Below are positions 48,073 to 57,997 of a DNA stretch of 64,000 nucleotides, piece by piece (position 1 is the stretch's first letter; each line of letters begins with the position of its first letter). The notes beneath the pieces are model-generated. The model saw only the letters and a program-made list of their open reading frames with translations, was not told where the DNA came from and did not search any database. The position numbers and the translations under genes were made by a program. Source of the DNA: Lysinibacillus composti (GTDB lineage Bacteria; Bacillota; Bacilli; Bacillales_A; Planococcaceae); the NCBI RefSeq assembly GCF_016908465.1, contig NZ_JAFBDY010000007.1, positions 1 through 64,000 on the forward strand, in the 5' to 3' direction.

Positions 48073-49234
48073 TGCTTAAATCCTCCTGGCTGACATAAAC
48101 AGTTCTATTAAAGTTTAGTGCAAATGCTTTTTCATCGGCAATTCCATCTTTGGATTGTAGAGTAACAAGGCTTCCTTGTTGACGTAATTCATTTGCAAGT
48201 TGAAGTGCTTTCGTAAACAGTTCTGCTTCAAAGATTACGGCAACTGTTTCTTCTTCAACCTCAAATTTTGGTAATACTTCTAAAAGTCGATCGACACGAA
48301 TACCGAAGCCCGTTGCACCTACTTCACTTCCAAAATGATTTAGTAAACCATCATAACGACCACCATTACCAATTGCGAAGCCACTACCTTCAGCAAACAG
48401 TTCAAATAACATACCTGTGTAATAGTTCATATGACTTGAAAGTGTAAAATCGAATGAAACATATTGCGATAGATTAGCAGTTTCAATTAGATTTGCAAGC
48501 TGTTGCATGTATACAAGTGCATCATTTTTTCTCACATATTTCTCAATATCTTCGATTGCTTTAATATTCGTTGCTTCATTAATAAATTGTAGTAAAGCAT
48601 CTGATTTTGTTTTAGGTAAGTCAAATGACTCGACCGCTTCTTCAAATCCAACATAATTTCGTTCAACTAATAAAGTTCGTAATTTATGTTCTTGCTCTTT
48701 ATGATCTGTATAATCACTTAAAATACAATTTAATAACCCTGCATGGCCAATCGTAATCTTAAATGAATCAATACCATAACTTTGCATTAACTGGATTGCT
48801 GTAACAATAACTTCTGCATCAGCAAAGACACTTTTATCTCCTATAATTTCAATACCCATTTGCTCGAATTCTGCTGGTCTTCCACCTTCAGTTTGTTGAG
48901 CACGGAAAACACTTGCAAAGTAAGCTAATCTTAGAGGTATTTTTTCTTTTAATAATTTTGAAGTTGCAACTCGTGTAATAGGAGTTGTCATATCCGGACG
49001 TAGAACAAGTGTGTTCCCTTGACTATCTACAAGTTTAAATAAAGAAGCGTCATAGATCGCAGATGCCTTACCAACTGTATCGTAATATTCAAGGGATGGA
49101 GTTTTAATAAAATCAAACCCATGACCACGTAAAAAATTGCGACCTGTTTGTCGTACGGCTTCTACTTTTTCATATATTGCTGGTAATGTATCACGCATTC
49201 CTAATGGTTTTTCAAACATTTTAATTGACGACAT
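48065..49234 (-). CDS. hisZ: ATP phosphoribosyltransferase regulatory subunit
   Basis: 389 residues from the ATG at 49234 (the ATG 12 bases upstream abuts the TAGG site). HisRS-like without the anticodon domain: motif 2 [39 protein letters not shown] and [14 protein letters not shown]. Binds HisG and senses histidine. First gene of the operon, preceded by a good promoter and a palindromic site. Confidence 0.94.
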   Translation of the reverse strand: MSSIKMFEKPLGMRDTLPAIYEKVEAVRQTGRNFLRGHGFDFIKTPSLEYYDTVGKASAIYDASLFKLVDSQGNTLVLRPDMTTPITRVATSKLLKEKIPLRLAYFASVFRAQQTEGGRPAEFEQMGIEIIGDKSVFADAEVIVTAIQLMQSYGIDSFKITIGHAGLLNCILSDYTDHKEQEHKLRTLLVERNYVGFEEAVESFDLPKTKSDALLQFINEATNIKAIEDIEKYVRKNDALVYMQQLANLIETANLSQYVSFDFTLSSHMNYYTGMLFELFAEGSGFAIGNGGRYDGLLNHFGSEVGATGFGIRVDRLLEVLPKFEVEEETVAVIFEAELFTKALQLANELRQQGSLVTLQSKDGIADEKAFALNFNRTVYVSQEDLSNE

Positions 49235-49265
49235 ATGTTTACACATCCTACCATTTTTACTTTAG

Positions 49266-49291
49266 TACACTAGAGTGTTAGTTAACTAGAG
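49266..49291 (-). promoter_or_regulatory. putative TrpR-like (HisR/YerC) operator of the his operon
   Basis: TTAGTTAACTAGAG with the perfect palindrome TAGTTAACTA (49279-49288), and next to it ACACT-AG-AGTGT (49266-49277). The core CTAGTTAACTAG is that of TrpR-family operators; the TrpR-like YerC/HisR is known to be linked to his genes in Firmicutes. It lies about 25 bases downstream of the -10. Confidence 0.55.
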
Positions 49292-49309
49292 AAGTAATTT
49301 GTTAAAGTA

Positions 49310-49338
49310 ATTTTACAAAACTATCCTGCACTAGTCAA
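49310..49338 (-). promoter_or_regulatory. sigma-A promoter of the his operon
   Basis: On the minus strand -35 TTGACT (49338-49333), 17-base spacer, -10 TAAAAT (49315-49310). Start of transcription expected near 49303, about 70 bases upstream of hisZ. Confidence 0.75.
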
Positions 49339-49390
49339 TGACTTTATTCATATTGTTTACCCATTGTTTAAATAGTAGTCTAGATATAAA

Positions 49391-49428
49391 AAGGGGCCGC
49401 CATACTAACCATGGATCGACCCTCTTTT
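49391..49428 (-). terminator. terminator of the hprK-lgt-ppaX operon
   Basis: AAAAGGGG...CCCTCTTTT hairpin with imperfect stem just past the acyltransferase stop; T-rich on the minus strand. Confidence 0.5.
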
Positions 49429-49436
49429 CATAAGCT

Positions 49437-49949
49437 TTACCTATTCTTGTTCTTTTCCGCAAGTTGTTCTGCTGTATATATGATCCGCATCGGATTCCCT
49501 CCAGCCATACATCCTGCCGGGACATCACGATGGACCAGTGTAGCTGCCGAAACAATCGCTCCATCGCCAATTTCTACACCTGGTAATATGGTTGTATTCG
49601 CACCAACCATCACATTGCTTCCTATTATGACATCACCCAAGCGATACTCTTCTATTAAGTATTCATGTGCCAAGATGGTTGTATTAAATCCGATGATTGT
49701 ATTGTCACCGATTGTAATACGTTCCGGAAACATCGTATCAGGCATAACCATTAAAGCGAGTGAAGTTTCCTTGCCAATTTTCATTTTAAGAAACGTGCGA
49801 TAAATCCAGTTTTTTAATCTCATTGAGGGTGTTACTCGACCAATTTGTATAAAGATAAAACATTTTACAACCTTCCAAAATGGCACAGTGTCATAAACAT
49901 TCCATAATGAATTGGGTCCTTGAACTTTATACGCTTTTGTTCTCCTCAT
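49437..49949 (-). CDS. hexapeptide-repeat acyltransferase (YvoF-like)
   Basis: 170 residues from an ATG at 49949 (AAGGAG 10 bases upstream, overlapping the end of ppaX). Left-handed beta-helix repeats are clear: ERITIGDNTIIGFNTTILA, DVIIGSNVMVGANTTILPGV and IGDGAIVSAATLVHRDVPAG, with the usual end AGGNPMRII. O-acetyltransferase of the LacA/NodL type with unknown acceptor; the hprK-lgt-yvoD-ppaX-yvoF order matches B. subtilis. Confidence 0.88.
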   Translation of the reverse strand: MRRTKAYKVQGPNSLWNVYDTVPFWKVVKCFIFIQIGRVTPSMRLKNWIYRTFLKMKIGKETSLALMVMPDTMFPERITIGDNTIIGFNTTILAHEYLIEEYRLGDVIIGSNVMVGANTTILPGVEIGDGAIVSAATLVHRDVPAGCMAGGNPMRIIYTAEQLAEKNKNR

Positions 49950-49953
49950 CAGA

Positions 49954-50592
49954 TCATGGCTCCTTAACGATTGCAAATAAGTCAGTCATATGGTGCAACA
50001 TATAATCTGGGTTAAATTGTTTTAAGAAATCTTCACCTTTAAGTGACCAGGCGACACCTGCCGTTCGAACTCCAGCATTTTTTCCGCCTTCTATATCATG
50101 AGAATTATCACCAATCATGATGGCCTCATCTTTTTGTAACCCAAGCTTTTCTAATGCAAATAAAATAGGCTCTGGATGGGGTTTAACATGTTGGACATCA
50201 TCCGAACCAACTACTAATTCGAATAAATGAGTAGCCCCCATAACATTTAACCCACGCTCAATCATATCTCTTGTTTTAGTAGAAACAATTGCTAGTCGGA
50301 TTCCCTCATTTTTTAGTTGTTCTAGTGTTGTTATAACTCCGTCGAATTCTGTTACCAATTCGTCATGATGTTCTCTATTCCATAAGCGATAATTCGCAAT
50401 CATTTCATCAATTTCGTTTGGCGCAATTTGTTCAAAGGTTTCTTTTAATGACGGACCAATAAATTTTATGCAATCTTGTGGCGAATATTGCCCAGGAAAT
50501 TTGTCTTCTAAAACATGCATAAATGTACGGATTATTAGATCATTTGTGTCTAATAATGTTCCATCGAAGTCGAATAATAATGCCTTAATCAT
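49954..50592 (-). CDS. ppaX: pyrophosphatase PpaX
   Basis: 212 residues, HAD fold. Motif I LLFDFDGTLLDTND, motif II IVSTKTRD, lysine/motif III in VKPHPEPILF and GDNSHDIEGGKNAG. In the hprK operon this enzyme removes pyrophosphate formed when HprK dephosphorylates Ser-P HPr by phosphorolysis. ATGA overlap with the gene upstream. Confidence 0.93.
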   Translation of the reverse strand: MIKALLFDFDGTLLDTNDLIIRTFMHVLEDKFPGQYSPQDCIKFIGPSLKETFEQIAPNEIDEMIANYRLWNREHHDELVTEFDGVITTLEQLKNEGIRLAIVSTKTRDMIERGLNVMGATHLFELVVGSDDVQHVKPHPEPILFALEKLGLQKDEAIMIGDNSHDIEGGKNAGVRTAGVAWSLKGEDFLKQFNPDYMLHHMTDLFAIVKEP

Positions 50593-51530
50593 ACTTGGGT
50601 AACCTCATTTCTTACAGCTTTTAATTCTGCTTTTTTCCACCAATAAGATACTGCAATCGTTAGAACCAAAGCCGTAACTAAACGAATAAGCAGCAATGGC
50701 AAAATTGGTATGCCAAGTGGTGCAAATATCAATGTATCCTCAATTACTGCGTGACAAGCGACTAAGAATATGAAAACCAACGTTGCATCTTTTTTACTTA
50801 CTCCATCCTCTTCTACTGCTTGAATCATGAGGCCAGCACCAAAGGCTAACCCAACAACCAAACCAGAAACTAGCGTCATCGAAGCATTCGGTTGTATTCC
50901 TAATAACTTTGTAACAGGCGTAAATTTTTGTGAGAATTTCTCTAAATAGTGAAGATCTCTTAAAAACTGAACAATGACCATTAACGGAATAACAATTAAT
51001 GCTAGTTGCAACACGCCTAGACTAGCTTTTTCCAGTCCTAATAAAAAAATCTCTCCCCAACCATTGGGGTCTACACTTTGATCTTGAACTAAACCATATT
51101 TAGCGACTTCTTCTCCACCATGCCAAAAGAATCGAATGACAAGTGCAGAAAGGAAAGCAAGACCAAGACGAATCACAAGGACAATCCATAATTTCACTCC
51201 AACTCGAAGTGCAACCCCAGTTTCAATAAATAAGTTATGGGAAAAGGATAACATCATCGCTAAAATAAAAACCTCTTTTACAGTTAGTTCTAGCGATAAG
51301 ATCCCTGCAATACCTGCATATAGATTTAAAACATTTCCCAATACTAATGGAATGGCCGCTTCCCCTGGAAGACCCAATACCTTCATTAATGGTTCAATGA
51401 CATTAATAACCCACGGTAACACCGGAGTAAATTGCAAAAGCGTCACAATTAATGTAATTGGAAAAATGACCTTACTTAATGTCCAAGTGGTTTTGACCCC
51501 CGCTAATAACCCCTTTTTTAATGAAGACAT
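50589..51530 (-). CDS. nucleoside-recognition (Gate) domain membrane protein, YvoD-like
   Basis: 313 residues with about eight hydrophobic segments; two Gate-domain halves (VKTTWTLSKVIFPITLIVTL; LGLEKASLGVLQLALIVIPL). No catalytic motif. Conserved in the hprK-lgt operon of Bacilli, function unknown; transport or sensing of a small molecule is possible. Confidence 0.85.
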   Translation of the reverse strand: MSSLKKGLLAGVKTTWTLSKVIFPITLIVTLLQFTPVLPWVINVIEPLMKVLGLPGEAAIPLVLGNVLNLYAGIAGILSLELTVKEVFILAMMLSFSHNLFIETGVALRVGVKLWIVLVIRLGLAFLSALVIRFFWHGGEEVAKYGLVQDQSVDPNGWGEIFLLGLEKASLGVLQLALIVIPLMVIVQFLRDLHYLEKFSQKFTPVTKLLGIQPNASMTLVSGLVVGLAFGAGLMIQAVEEDGVSKKDATLVFIFLVACHAVIEDTLIFAPLGIPILPLLLIRLVTALVLTIAVSYWWKKAELKAVRNEVTQV

Positions 51531-51544
51531 ATTCTTTTCTCCTT

Positions 51545-52369
51545 TTACTTATCTTTATCTAAATATCGGACTACAGGGCGCACTTTCAGCCTACGATAAA
51601 CAATTGCCACAATGGCGATCACAATCGCTAAAATAGATACAACCTGTGCTGAACGTAATTCCCCAATTAAATAAAGACTATCCGTTCTCATTCCTTCAAT
51701 AAAGAATCGTCCAATTGAATACCAAATCATATAGGAGAAGAATATTTCACCTCGATGTAAATTTACTTTTCGAAGTGATAGAAGAAGAATAAGCCCAACT
51801 AAATTCCATAAAGATTCATATAAAAACGTTGGGTGAACATAGGTGCCTAGTTCTTCAATAAACATTTGTTCAATAATCCAATTTGGCAGCATTAAATTTT
51901 CTAAAAATTCCCTAGAAACAGGACCACCAAATGCCTCTTGGTTCATAAAGTTGCCCCAGCGACCAATGATTTGCCCTATTAATATACTAGGAGCTGCTAT
52001 ATCTGCTACCTTTAAAAAGCTAACTCCTTTTTTATGCGAAAAGATAAACGCTGTAATCACGGCACCAATTAATGCACCATGAATAGCGATTCCGCCGTTC
52101 CAAATTTGAATTATCTTCCCGGGATTTGCTCCGTAAAACTCCCATTTCATCGCAACATAATAAATTCGTGCAGAAATGATCGAAATTGGTATTGCCCATA
52201 TTAATAAGTCAGCAAAAAAGTCTTCTGCTAGCCCTCGTTTTCTTGCTTCGGTTTGAGCCACAAAATACGCTAGTACGATGCCACTGGCAATTAGTATCCC
52301 ATACCAACGTACTTCGATTGGCCCGATACTAATAGCAATTGGGTCAATGGCAAGTAAAATATTATTCAT
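51545..52369 (-). CDS. lgt: prolipoprotein diacylglyceryl transferase
   Basis: 274 residues, seven membrane segments, GAGGAG upstream. Signature [20 protein letters not shown] and the [11 protein letters not shown] motif; catalytic arginines in the periplasm-facing loops. Adds diacylglycerol to the lipobox cysteine of lipoproteins such as the cytochrome c-551 at 54.1 kb. Confidence 0.96.
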   Translation of the reverse strand: MNNILLAIDPIAISIGPIEVRWYGILIASGIVLAYFVAQTEARKRGLAEDFFADLLIWAIPISIISARIYYVAMKWEFYGANPGKIIQIWNGGIAIHGALIGAVITAFIFSHKKGVSFLKVADIAAPSILIGQIIGRWGNFMNQEAFGGPVSREFLENLMLPNWIIEQMFIEELGTYVHPTFLYESLWNLVGLILLLSLRKVNLHRGEIFFSYMIWYSIGRFFIEGMRTDSLYLIGELRSAQVVSILAIVIAIVAIVYRRLKVRPVVRYLDKDK

Positions 52370-52412
52370 TTATTAACTCCTCTCAAGAACACTTCAACTC
52401 TTAGGTCTTATT

Positions 52413-53351
52413 TTAGTAATCGTCCATCTCATCATGTAAGGAAACCATTTCATCGAGTCGACGAGAAAATTCCTGCGCTGCATTAACCCCTAGTTTTTTC
52501 AAACGGTAATTCATAGCCGCCACTTCAATAATTACAGAAACGTTTCGACCTGGTCGAACAGGAATCGTCAGTTTCGTAATGTCAGTATCAATAATTTTCA
52601 TTTTTTCTTCATCTAATCCAAGACGATCATATGTTTTTTCTGGATCCCATGTTTCTAATTCGATATTTAAAGTAATTCTTTTATATGGACGTACAGCACT
52701 TGCTCCGAATAGCGTTATAATATCGATAATGCCAATTCCTCGAATTTCAAGCAAATGCTCTAGTAAGGGTGGTGGACTTCCAATCAATAGATTTTCTGCT
52801 TCTTGACGAATTTCTACACAATCATCGGCTACAAGTCGATGTCCTTTTTTAATCAACTCTAAGGCTGTCTCACTTTTCCCTACGCCACTTTTCCCAGTTA
52901 TAAGTACACCGATTCCATAAACATCCACTAATACTCCATGCACGGCTGTTTGTGGAGCAAGTTTACTTTCCAGGAAATTTGTAAGTCTACTGGAAAACCT
53001 CGTTGTTTTCATTGGTGTTAATAATACTGGTACATGATTTTGATTGGATGCATCAATAAGTTCCTGCGGTGCCTCCATATTATGTGAAACGACGATTGCA
53101 GGCGTATCTTCTGAACAAAGCTTTAACATCCTTTCAATCTTCACATCTTGTGGTAACATTTCAAAAAAAGATAATTCTGTTTTACCAATTAATTGAACTC
53201 GATTTGCAGGGTAATGTGTAAAATATCCCGCCATCTCAAGTCCTGGGCGTGAAATATCACTTGTTGTAATGTAACGGCCAATCCCCTCCTCGCCGCTAAT
53301 TACAGCTAAATTAAACTTTTCCACAACATCTCTTGTCGATACTTGAATCAT
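52413..53351 (-). CDS. hprK: HPr kinase/phosphorylase
   Basis: 312 residues, AAAGGAG before the ATG. N-terminal MurF-like domain, then Walker [21 protein letters not shown], the LVADDCVEI segment and the HprK signature [16 protein letters not shown]. Phosphorylates HPr and Crh on serine 46 in response to fructose-1,6-bisphosphate. First gene of its operon. Confidence 0.97.
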   Translation of the reverse strand: MIQVSTRDVVEKFNLAVISGEEGIGRYITTSDISRPGLEMAGYFTHYPANRVQLIGKTELSFFEMLPQDVKIERMLKLCSEDTPAIVVSHNMEAPQELIDASNQNHVPVLLTPMKTTRFSSRLTNFLESKLAPQTAVHGVLVDVYGIGVLITGKSGVGKSETALELIKKGHRLVADDCVEIRQEAENLLIGSPPPLLEHLLEIRGIGIIDIITLFGASAVRPYKRITLNIELETWDPEKTYDRLGLDEEKMKIIDTDITKLTIPVRPGRNVSVIIEVAAMNYRLKKLGVNAAQEFSRRLDEMVSLHDEMDDY

Positions 53352-53642
53352 AAAGTAAAACTCCTTTACTTTCTCCTTGACATATAATAACTATTTTAGC
53401 ATGTAACATAGCAATTGAAATGTAATTAGCGTCTAAATGTAAAAAAAGTGGGCGTTTTGCATATAATGGGTACTCTTTAAAGGGTTTCAAAACAAGGAGT
53501 TTCAATGGAAGGAATGGGCTGGCTGTGGGAATTTTAGTTTTGTTTGAGGGATCAATGATTTCTGGGAAACTCGAGGAACATAGAGAATCATAAAGTACGA
53601 GTGAATATTCCTATTTGGTAATCGTGGTGCTTTAGGTTTGAT

Positions 53643-53995
53643 AATAACGGAAACAGTTTCGCTTAAATTAGAGGAAACTTATTTTGGGGTTAAAATAAAG
53701 GAACCTTTTTCGCTTATTTCATCAAAATCTTTAAATTTTACCTTATTTAGAGCAGTTAATGGAAATTTTTTCCCTTATTTCAGAATTCTTAGTCTCCACT
53801 TAATACAATAACGGAAAAATTTTCCCTTATATTGTTAAAAACCTATATTTTCCCTTTAAATAAAGGAACCTTTTTCCCTTATTTCATTCAAAATCCTTAA
53901 AATTCATCTTATTTTGAGCAGTTAACGGAAATTTTTTCCCTTATTTAGGCCTCCTAAGCCTCCGTTTATTACATTAACGGAAAAAACTTCCCTTA
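53643..53995. repeat. 52-bp-period repeat array C (seven units)
   Basis: Units TTAACGGAAA-TTTTTTCCCTTATT; GGAA positions 53649, 53700, 53761, 53813, 53865, 53927 and 53979 (steps 51, 61, 52, 52, 62, 52). The order repeats with a 165-bp super-period. Same core as array A at 24.3 kb. It lies upstream of hprK and downstream of the cytochrome terminators; no gene. Confidence 0.85.
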
Positions 53996-54023
53996 AACCG
54001 CACTCTGCACTCCACTAAAAAAA

Positions 54024-54051
54024 GCATGGAAATCCTCATTGATTCCCATGC
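54024..54051 (-). terminator. second terminator after cccB
   Basis: GCATGGAAATC/GATTCCCATGC stem with T7 on the minus strand. Confidence 0.8.
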
Positions 54052-54064
54052 ACATAATCAAAAA

Positions 54065-54096
54065 AACTGTGGCATCAATTATTATATGCCACAGTT
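54065..54096 (-). terminator. terminator of cccB
   Basis: Perfect 11-bp stem AACTGTGGCAT (54065-54075)/54086-54096, then T7 on the minus strand, 9 bases past the stop. Confidence 0.88.
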
Positions 54097-54104
54097 CAAG
54101 GTTA

Positions 54105-54455
54105 TTATTTTTGTGTTGCTAACCAAGCAGCAGCAGCTTCTGCCTCTTCACCTTTAAGAATTCCAGGAGGCATACCACCTTGGCCGTTATTGATTACATT
54201 TAAAATTTCTTCTTCTGAAAGACGTGAACCAACATCAGCAATTTTTGGTGCTCCACCCATACCTTCTAAGTTCCCACCATGGCAAGTAGTACAGTTTTGT
54301 TGTACGAGTGCTTCACCATCAGCAGAAGCAGTTTCTTCAGTAGTTGTACCTTCGTCAGTTCCAGTGTCTGTATCGTTCGTACCTTCATCATTACCGCCAC
54401 ATGCAGCTAAGAAAAGAGCAGAGCCGAATACTAGTGCTAACCATGATTTTTTCAT
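54105..54455 (-). CDS. cccB: cytochrome c-551, membrane lipoprotein
   Basis: 116 residues. Lipoprotein signal with cleavage at C19 ([10 protein letters not shown]), a Thr/Asp/Glu-rich linker, then a small c-type domain with heme site C55-T-T-C58-H59 and probable axial methionine in GQGGMPPGI. It carries electrons to cytochrome c oxidase outside the membrane. It pairs with the YitT-like gene, as in the B. subtilis cccB-yvjA pair. Confidence 0.93.
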   Translation of the reverse strand: MKKSWLALVFGSALFLAACGGNDEGTNDTDTGTDEGTTTEETASADGEALVQQNCTTCHGGNLEGMGGAPKIADVGSRLSEEEILNVINNGQGGMPPGILKGEEAEAAAAWLATQK

Positions 54456-54665
54456 TATAATTTCCCTCCAAGAAAATATATTAAAATCACTACCCTCGAC
54501 TAATTACGTCGTGATTTAAATAACAATTTAAGATCATGAATTGTCCGAGGGTTTACTTTATTCAGTTGGCGATTTAACAACACCACTGAAAAAAGTACCC
54601 ATTCTAAAATGGGTTTTATTGCAGAATAAAGATAATTTAGTAATACCTTCCTAATTATAACAAAC

Positions 54666-55532
54666 TTACACCCGTTTGAAACCTTCGCCCAATACTTCAT
54701 AGGCATCAGAAACGATTACAAATGCAGCTGGATCAACGATTTTGATGACTTGTTTCAACTTTGTGAATTCGGTTTGGTATACAACTACCATTAACATGAT
54801 TCGCTGTTCCCCTGTGTAACCACCAAAGGCAGGCATTTTTGTTACCCCACGATTGATTTCTGAATAAATCGCTTGGCGCATCTCTTCTGGCTTTTCGGTA
54901 ATGATGTATACCATTTTTGATTGACTAAAACCAAGTTGAACAATATCAATCGTTTTTGTTGTGACAAATAAAGCAATTAATGCATATAAACCTTTTTCCA
55001 CATCAAAAACGATAGCTGCACTTAAAACAACGAATCCATCAATCAGGAGAACGCTCGTCCCTAATGAAAGACCGGTGTACTTTGTTATAATTTGTGCTAA
55101 TAAATCGGTGCCACCAGTTGAAGCATTCCCTTTAAACACGATTCCAATACCTAAGCCAACAACAATTCCGCCAAAAAGTGAACCTAGTAAGGGATTGGAC
55201 GTTAATGGAGCTAAATCTTCAGTAAGAATTACGAACAATGGTAGTGCCAGTGTACCAACAAGCGATTTGATACCGAATTTTTTTCCTAAAGTCAAAACGC
55301 CCGCAATGAACAGTGGAATATTAAATGCATACTGCACTAGCCCTGCATTCCATCCAAAAAGGCCATATAAAATAGTACTAATCCCACTTACTCCACCCGA
55401 AGCTATTTGGTTAGGGAACAAAAATCCATTAAATGCAAGCGCTACAATGAATGCTCCGAGTAATACATAAATGTATTCTGAAATATTATGATTCGTTGAA
55501 AGTAATAATTTATTCTTATTATTTTTTCTCAA
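54666..55532 (-). CDS. YitT-family (DUF161/DUF2179) membrane protein
   Basis: 288 residues from a TTG at 55532 (GGAG 6 bases upstream); a GTG 12 bases earlier overlaps the site. Five or six membrane segments (YIYVLLGAFIVALAFNGFLF; GIVVGLGIGIVFKGNASTGG) and a cytosolic C-terminal domain of DUF2179 type (YIITEKPEEMRQAIYSEINR, KMPAFGGYTGEQRIMLM). Similar to B. subtilis YvjA. Function unknown. Confidence 0.88.
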   Translation of the reverse strand: MRKNNKNKLLLSTNHNISEYIYVLLGAFIVALAFNGFLFPNQIASGGVSGISTILYGLFGWNAGLVQYAFNIPLFIAGVLTLGKKFGIKSLVGTLALPLFVILTEDLAPLTSNPLLGSLFGGIVVGLGIGIVFKGNASTGGTDLLAQIITKYTGLSLGTSVLLIDGFVVLSAAIVFDVEKGLYALIALFVTTKTIDIVQLGFSQSKMVYIITEKPEEMRQAIYSEINRGVTKMPAFGGYTGEQRIMLMVVVYQTEFTKLKQVIKIVDPAAFVIVSDAYEVLGEGFKRV

Positions 55533-55784
55533 TATTTTCTCCACCTGGAATATGATTTTTAGACTTGTATGCCACTAAGATGCTTTTGAATAAATTGCGC
55601 AAAAGTTTGGGCAAAAGTGTTTTGTAGTCAAACCGTCTATGTAGATTTTTCTCATTCATCTCATTCATTTAATTAACAAAATAGCAGAACAATGCCACGA
55701 GTCCTAGTAAATACTATGTATTATAAAAAGTCCTTGAATGAAGATAAAATTCACAAGATTATAACAGAAGGAGAAAACTTAATT

Positions 55785-57014
55785 TCAGAAAGAACTTTCC
55801 GCCCAAATTGTAGCCTCTCGGTATATATTTTCTATGTTTTCATATGTAAGATTTAACTCTTTTGCAAGTAATTCAATTTCGGAACAATTTAATTTACCTA
55901 AAGCAATACTAAATCGTAAATACGGTGTCATCTCTGTCTGATCATGGTTTATTGTTTTCTTCACATGCTCAGATAATGGGAGCCTTTGTAGAATTTTTTC
56001 AATTGGTCTCTCTAACAGCGTATCAATTAACGACAGTATACCCACAAGGAAATATTCTGGGGAATTATGCTTTGATTTCAATAGTGCAACACTTTCACAC
56101 ACTTTTGCCCTAAACAGTGAAGTATATAAAACCTCTTTAAACACATCCGTGTCAGGCTGTGTTTTCCCTTCACGCATTGCTAATAAGTAAATCGACTTTC
56201 GTAAATTGGATAACCCAATTAACATAATTGCCTGTTTTATTGAACTAATTCTAGGTTTTGAAGAACTAATAGCATTATTAGCTTTTTTCAATATATTGTA
56301 GGATAACGAAACATCATGCTCAATATACTCAGTTAATAAGGGAATATTAGGTTCCTGTTCTTTTAGCAACTCCAAAATTTTGAAGTAATGCAAAGTATTG
56401 ACTGGTATATCTGTAGAAGCTAATATTTGAGGTTGTTCAAAGAAATAACCTTGAAATAATGTATAGCCTGATTCTTTTGCTACCTCAAATTGTTGCCTTG
56501 TTTCAACTTTTTCTGCAAGAAGCTGAATATGTGAAAATAGTTTTACTCTTTCTTCAATTTTCAACCTTTCTTCCCATGTTGAATTTAAAAAATCAACCTT
56601 TATGTAATCCGTGTAAGAAAAAAGCTCATTAAAAAATTGATTTTGTTCATCTAGAAGAAAATCATCTAGTGCTATTTTAAATCCCTGCTTTTTTAGTTCT
56701 TTCAATCGTTCTACTAATTTCATATTAACAGGAACAGTTTCCAATACTTCAATGACAATTTTTGAGGAATCTAAATAGTCAAATACTGAACTATAAAGTA
56801 AGTTTTCCGTAAAATTTATAAATCCAGGTAAGCCCTTTGTAACTTCTTCCATTCCAATAGACAAAAATGAATTAATGAGTACGTCTACAGTTGCTGCATC
56901 CGAGTCATTGTGCAGATAGGCATTTTTTGAAAATCCATTACGATATAAAAGCTCGTACGCAAATAATTCCTCATGTTTATTGAAAATAGGCTGCCTACCG
57001 ATAAAAACTTCCAC
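55785..57014 (-). CDS. EAL-HDOD domain signalling protein
   Basis: 409 residues. Residues 1-200 resemble an EAL phosphodiesterase (VFIGRQPIFNKHEELFAYEL, FINFTENLL, IVIEVLET, IALDDFLLDE, LAEKVETRQQF) in the YuxH arrangement, where the EAL motif itself is YEL. Residues about 205-400 are an HDOD domain (YNILKKANNAIS..SIKQAIMLIGLSNLRK in pieces). Such proteins link cyclic-di-GMP or stress signals to motility; catalysis is doubtful without the usual motif. Confidence 0.85.
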   Translation of the reverse strand: MEVFIGRQPIFNKHEELFAYELLYRNGFSKNAYLHNDSDAATVDVLINSFLSIGMEEVTKGLPGFINFTENLLYSSVFDYLDSSKIVIEVLETVPVNMKLVERLKELKKQGFKIALDDFLLDEQNQFFNELFSYTDYIKVDFLNSTWEERLKIEERVKLFSHIQLLAEKVETRQQFEVAKESGYTLFQGYFFEQPQILASTDIPVNTLHYFKILELLKEQEPNIPLLTEYIEHDVSLSYNILKKANNAISSSKPRISSIKQAIMLIGLSNLRKSIYLLAMREGKTQPDTDVFKEVLYTSLFRAKVCESVALLKSKHNSPEYFLVGILSLIDTLLERPIEKILQRLPLSEHVKKTINHDQTEMTPYLRFSIALGKLNCSEIELLAKELNLTYENIENIYREATIWAESSF

Positions 57015-57166
57015 AAAAAAACCCTCTCTTTCTTGTAAATATAATTACTGTAAATGAATGTTAAATTTATAGGCATTTTATTATAACTCATAATAATACA
57101 TTTTTCGCTATTCTAACTATTATTCTACTACATAAAACAATAAGAGAGTATAAAAGGAGGGTTAGG

Positions 57167-57943
57167 ATGGGAATAGTGAGATTAGATAAAAAGGATCATA
57201 TTACCTACATCACGCTAAATCGAACAGATGTATTAAATGCTTTAAACTATGAATTACTGTTAGAATTACAAACAATTATTGAAACCATTCACCTTGATTC
57301 ATCTGTCCGCGTTGTTGTCATAACAGGAGCTGGAGATAAAGCCTTTTCAGTGGGGGCTGATTTAAAAGAAAGAAAATCATTACCTAATGAATTTGTTATT
57401 CGTAATCTAAATAAATTTAATGAAGTTTTTTCGTCAATTGAACAATTACCACAACCAACAATTTGTGCACTGAATGGTTACGCTTTTGGTGGGGGTCTTG
57501 AATTAGCATTGGCATGTGATTTCCGATTTGCAGCAGACCATATTACTATTGGGTTGACGGAAACAAGCCTTGGCATCATCCCTGGTGCTGGTGGTACACA
57601 ACGATTACCGAGAATTATTGGTGAAACAAAAGCACTCGAACTTATTTTAACAGCTAAACGTATATCGGCTTTAGAGGCAATGGAATACGGATTGCTAACA
57701 AAAATTGTCCCTGCAGAACAACTATTAGAAGAGGTTAATCTCTTCGCTCAATCTATATTGCAAAATGCACCCATTGCTATTAATCAAGCTAAATTCGCAG
57801 TAAAACAAGGAATGAAGGTTGATATACAAACAGGTTTACAAATTGAACGTAAAGCCTACGAACTAACAATTCCAACCAAAGATCGCATTGAGGCACTTCA
57901 AGCATTTGCAGAAAAAAGGAAGCCAAATTTTAAAGGGAAATAA
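57167..57943 (+). CDS. enoyl-CoA hydratase/isomerase family protein
   Basis: 258 residues, AGGAGGG 6 bases before the ATG. Crotonase fold: oxyanion residues in FSVGADLKERK and NGYAFGGGLELALACDF, catalytic glutamates in ETSLGIIPGAGGTQRLPR. The pattern matches short-chain enoyl-CoA hydratases of fatty-acid oxidation. Monocistronic, divergent from the EAL-HDOD gene. The acyl-CoA ligase at 61 kb would act earlier in such a pathway. Confidence 0.88.
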   Translation: MGIVRLDKKDHITYITLNRTDVLNALNYELLLELQTIIETIHLDSSVRVVVITGAGDKAFSVGADLKERKSLPNEFVIRNLNKFNEVFSSIEQLPQPTICALNGYAFGGGLELALACDFRFAADHITIGLTETSLGIIPGAGGTQRLPRIIGETKALELILTAKRISALEAMEYGLLTKIVPAEQLLEEVNLFAQSILQNAPIAINQAKFAVKQGMKVDIQTGLQIERKAYELTIPTKDRIEALQAFAEKRKPNFKGK

Positions 57944-57965
57944 AGCTTCTGGAAAGATAGAAAAA

Positions 57966-57992
57966 ACACCATTCACATGTGTGTGAATGGTG
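57966..57992. terminator. bidirectional terminator between convergent genes
   Basis: CACCATTCACA (57967-57977) with TGTGAATGGTG (57982-57992), A6 before it. Serves the hydratase gene and the DedA gene. Confidence 0.82.
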
Positions 57993-57997
57993 CTTAC

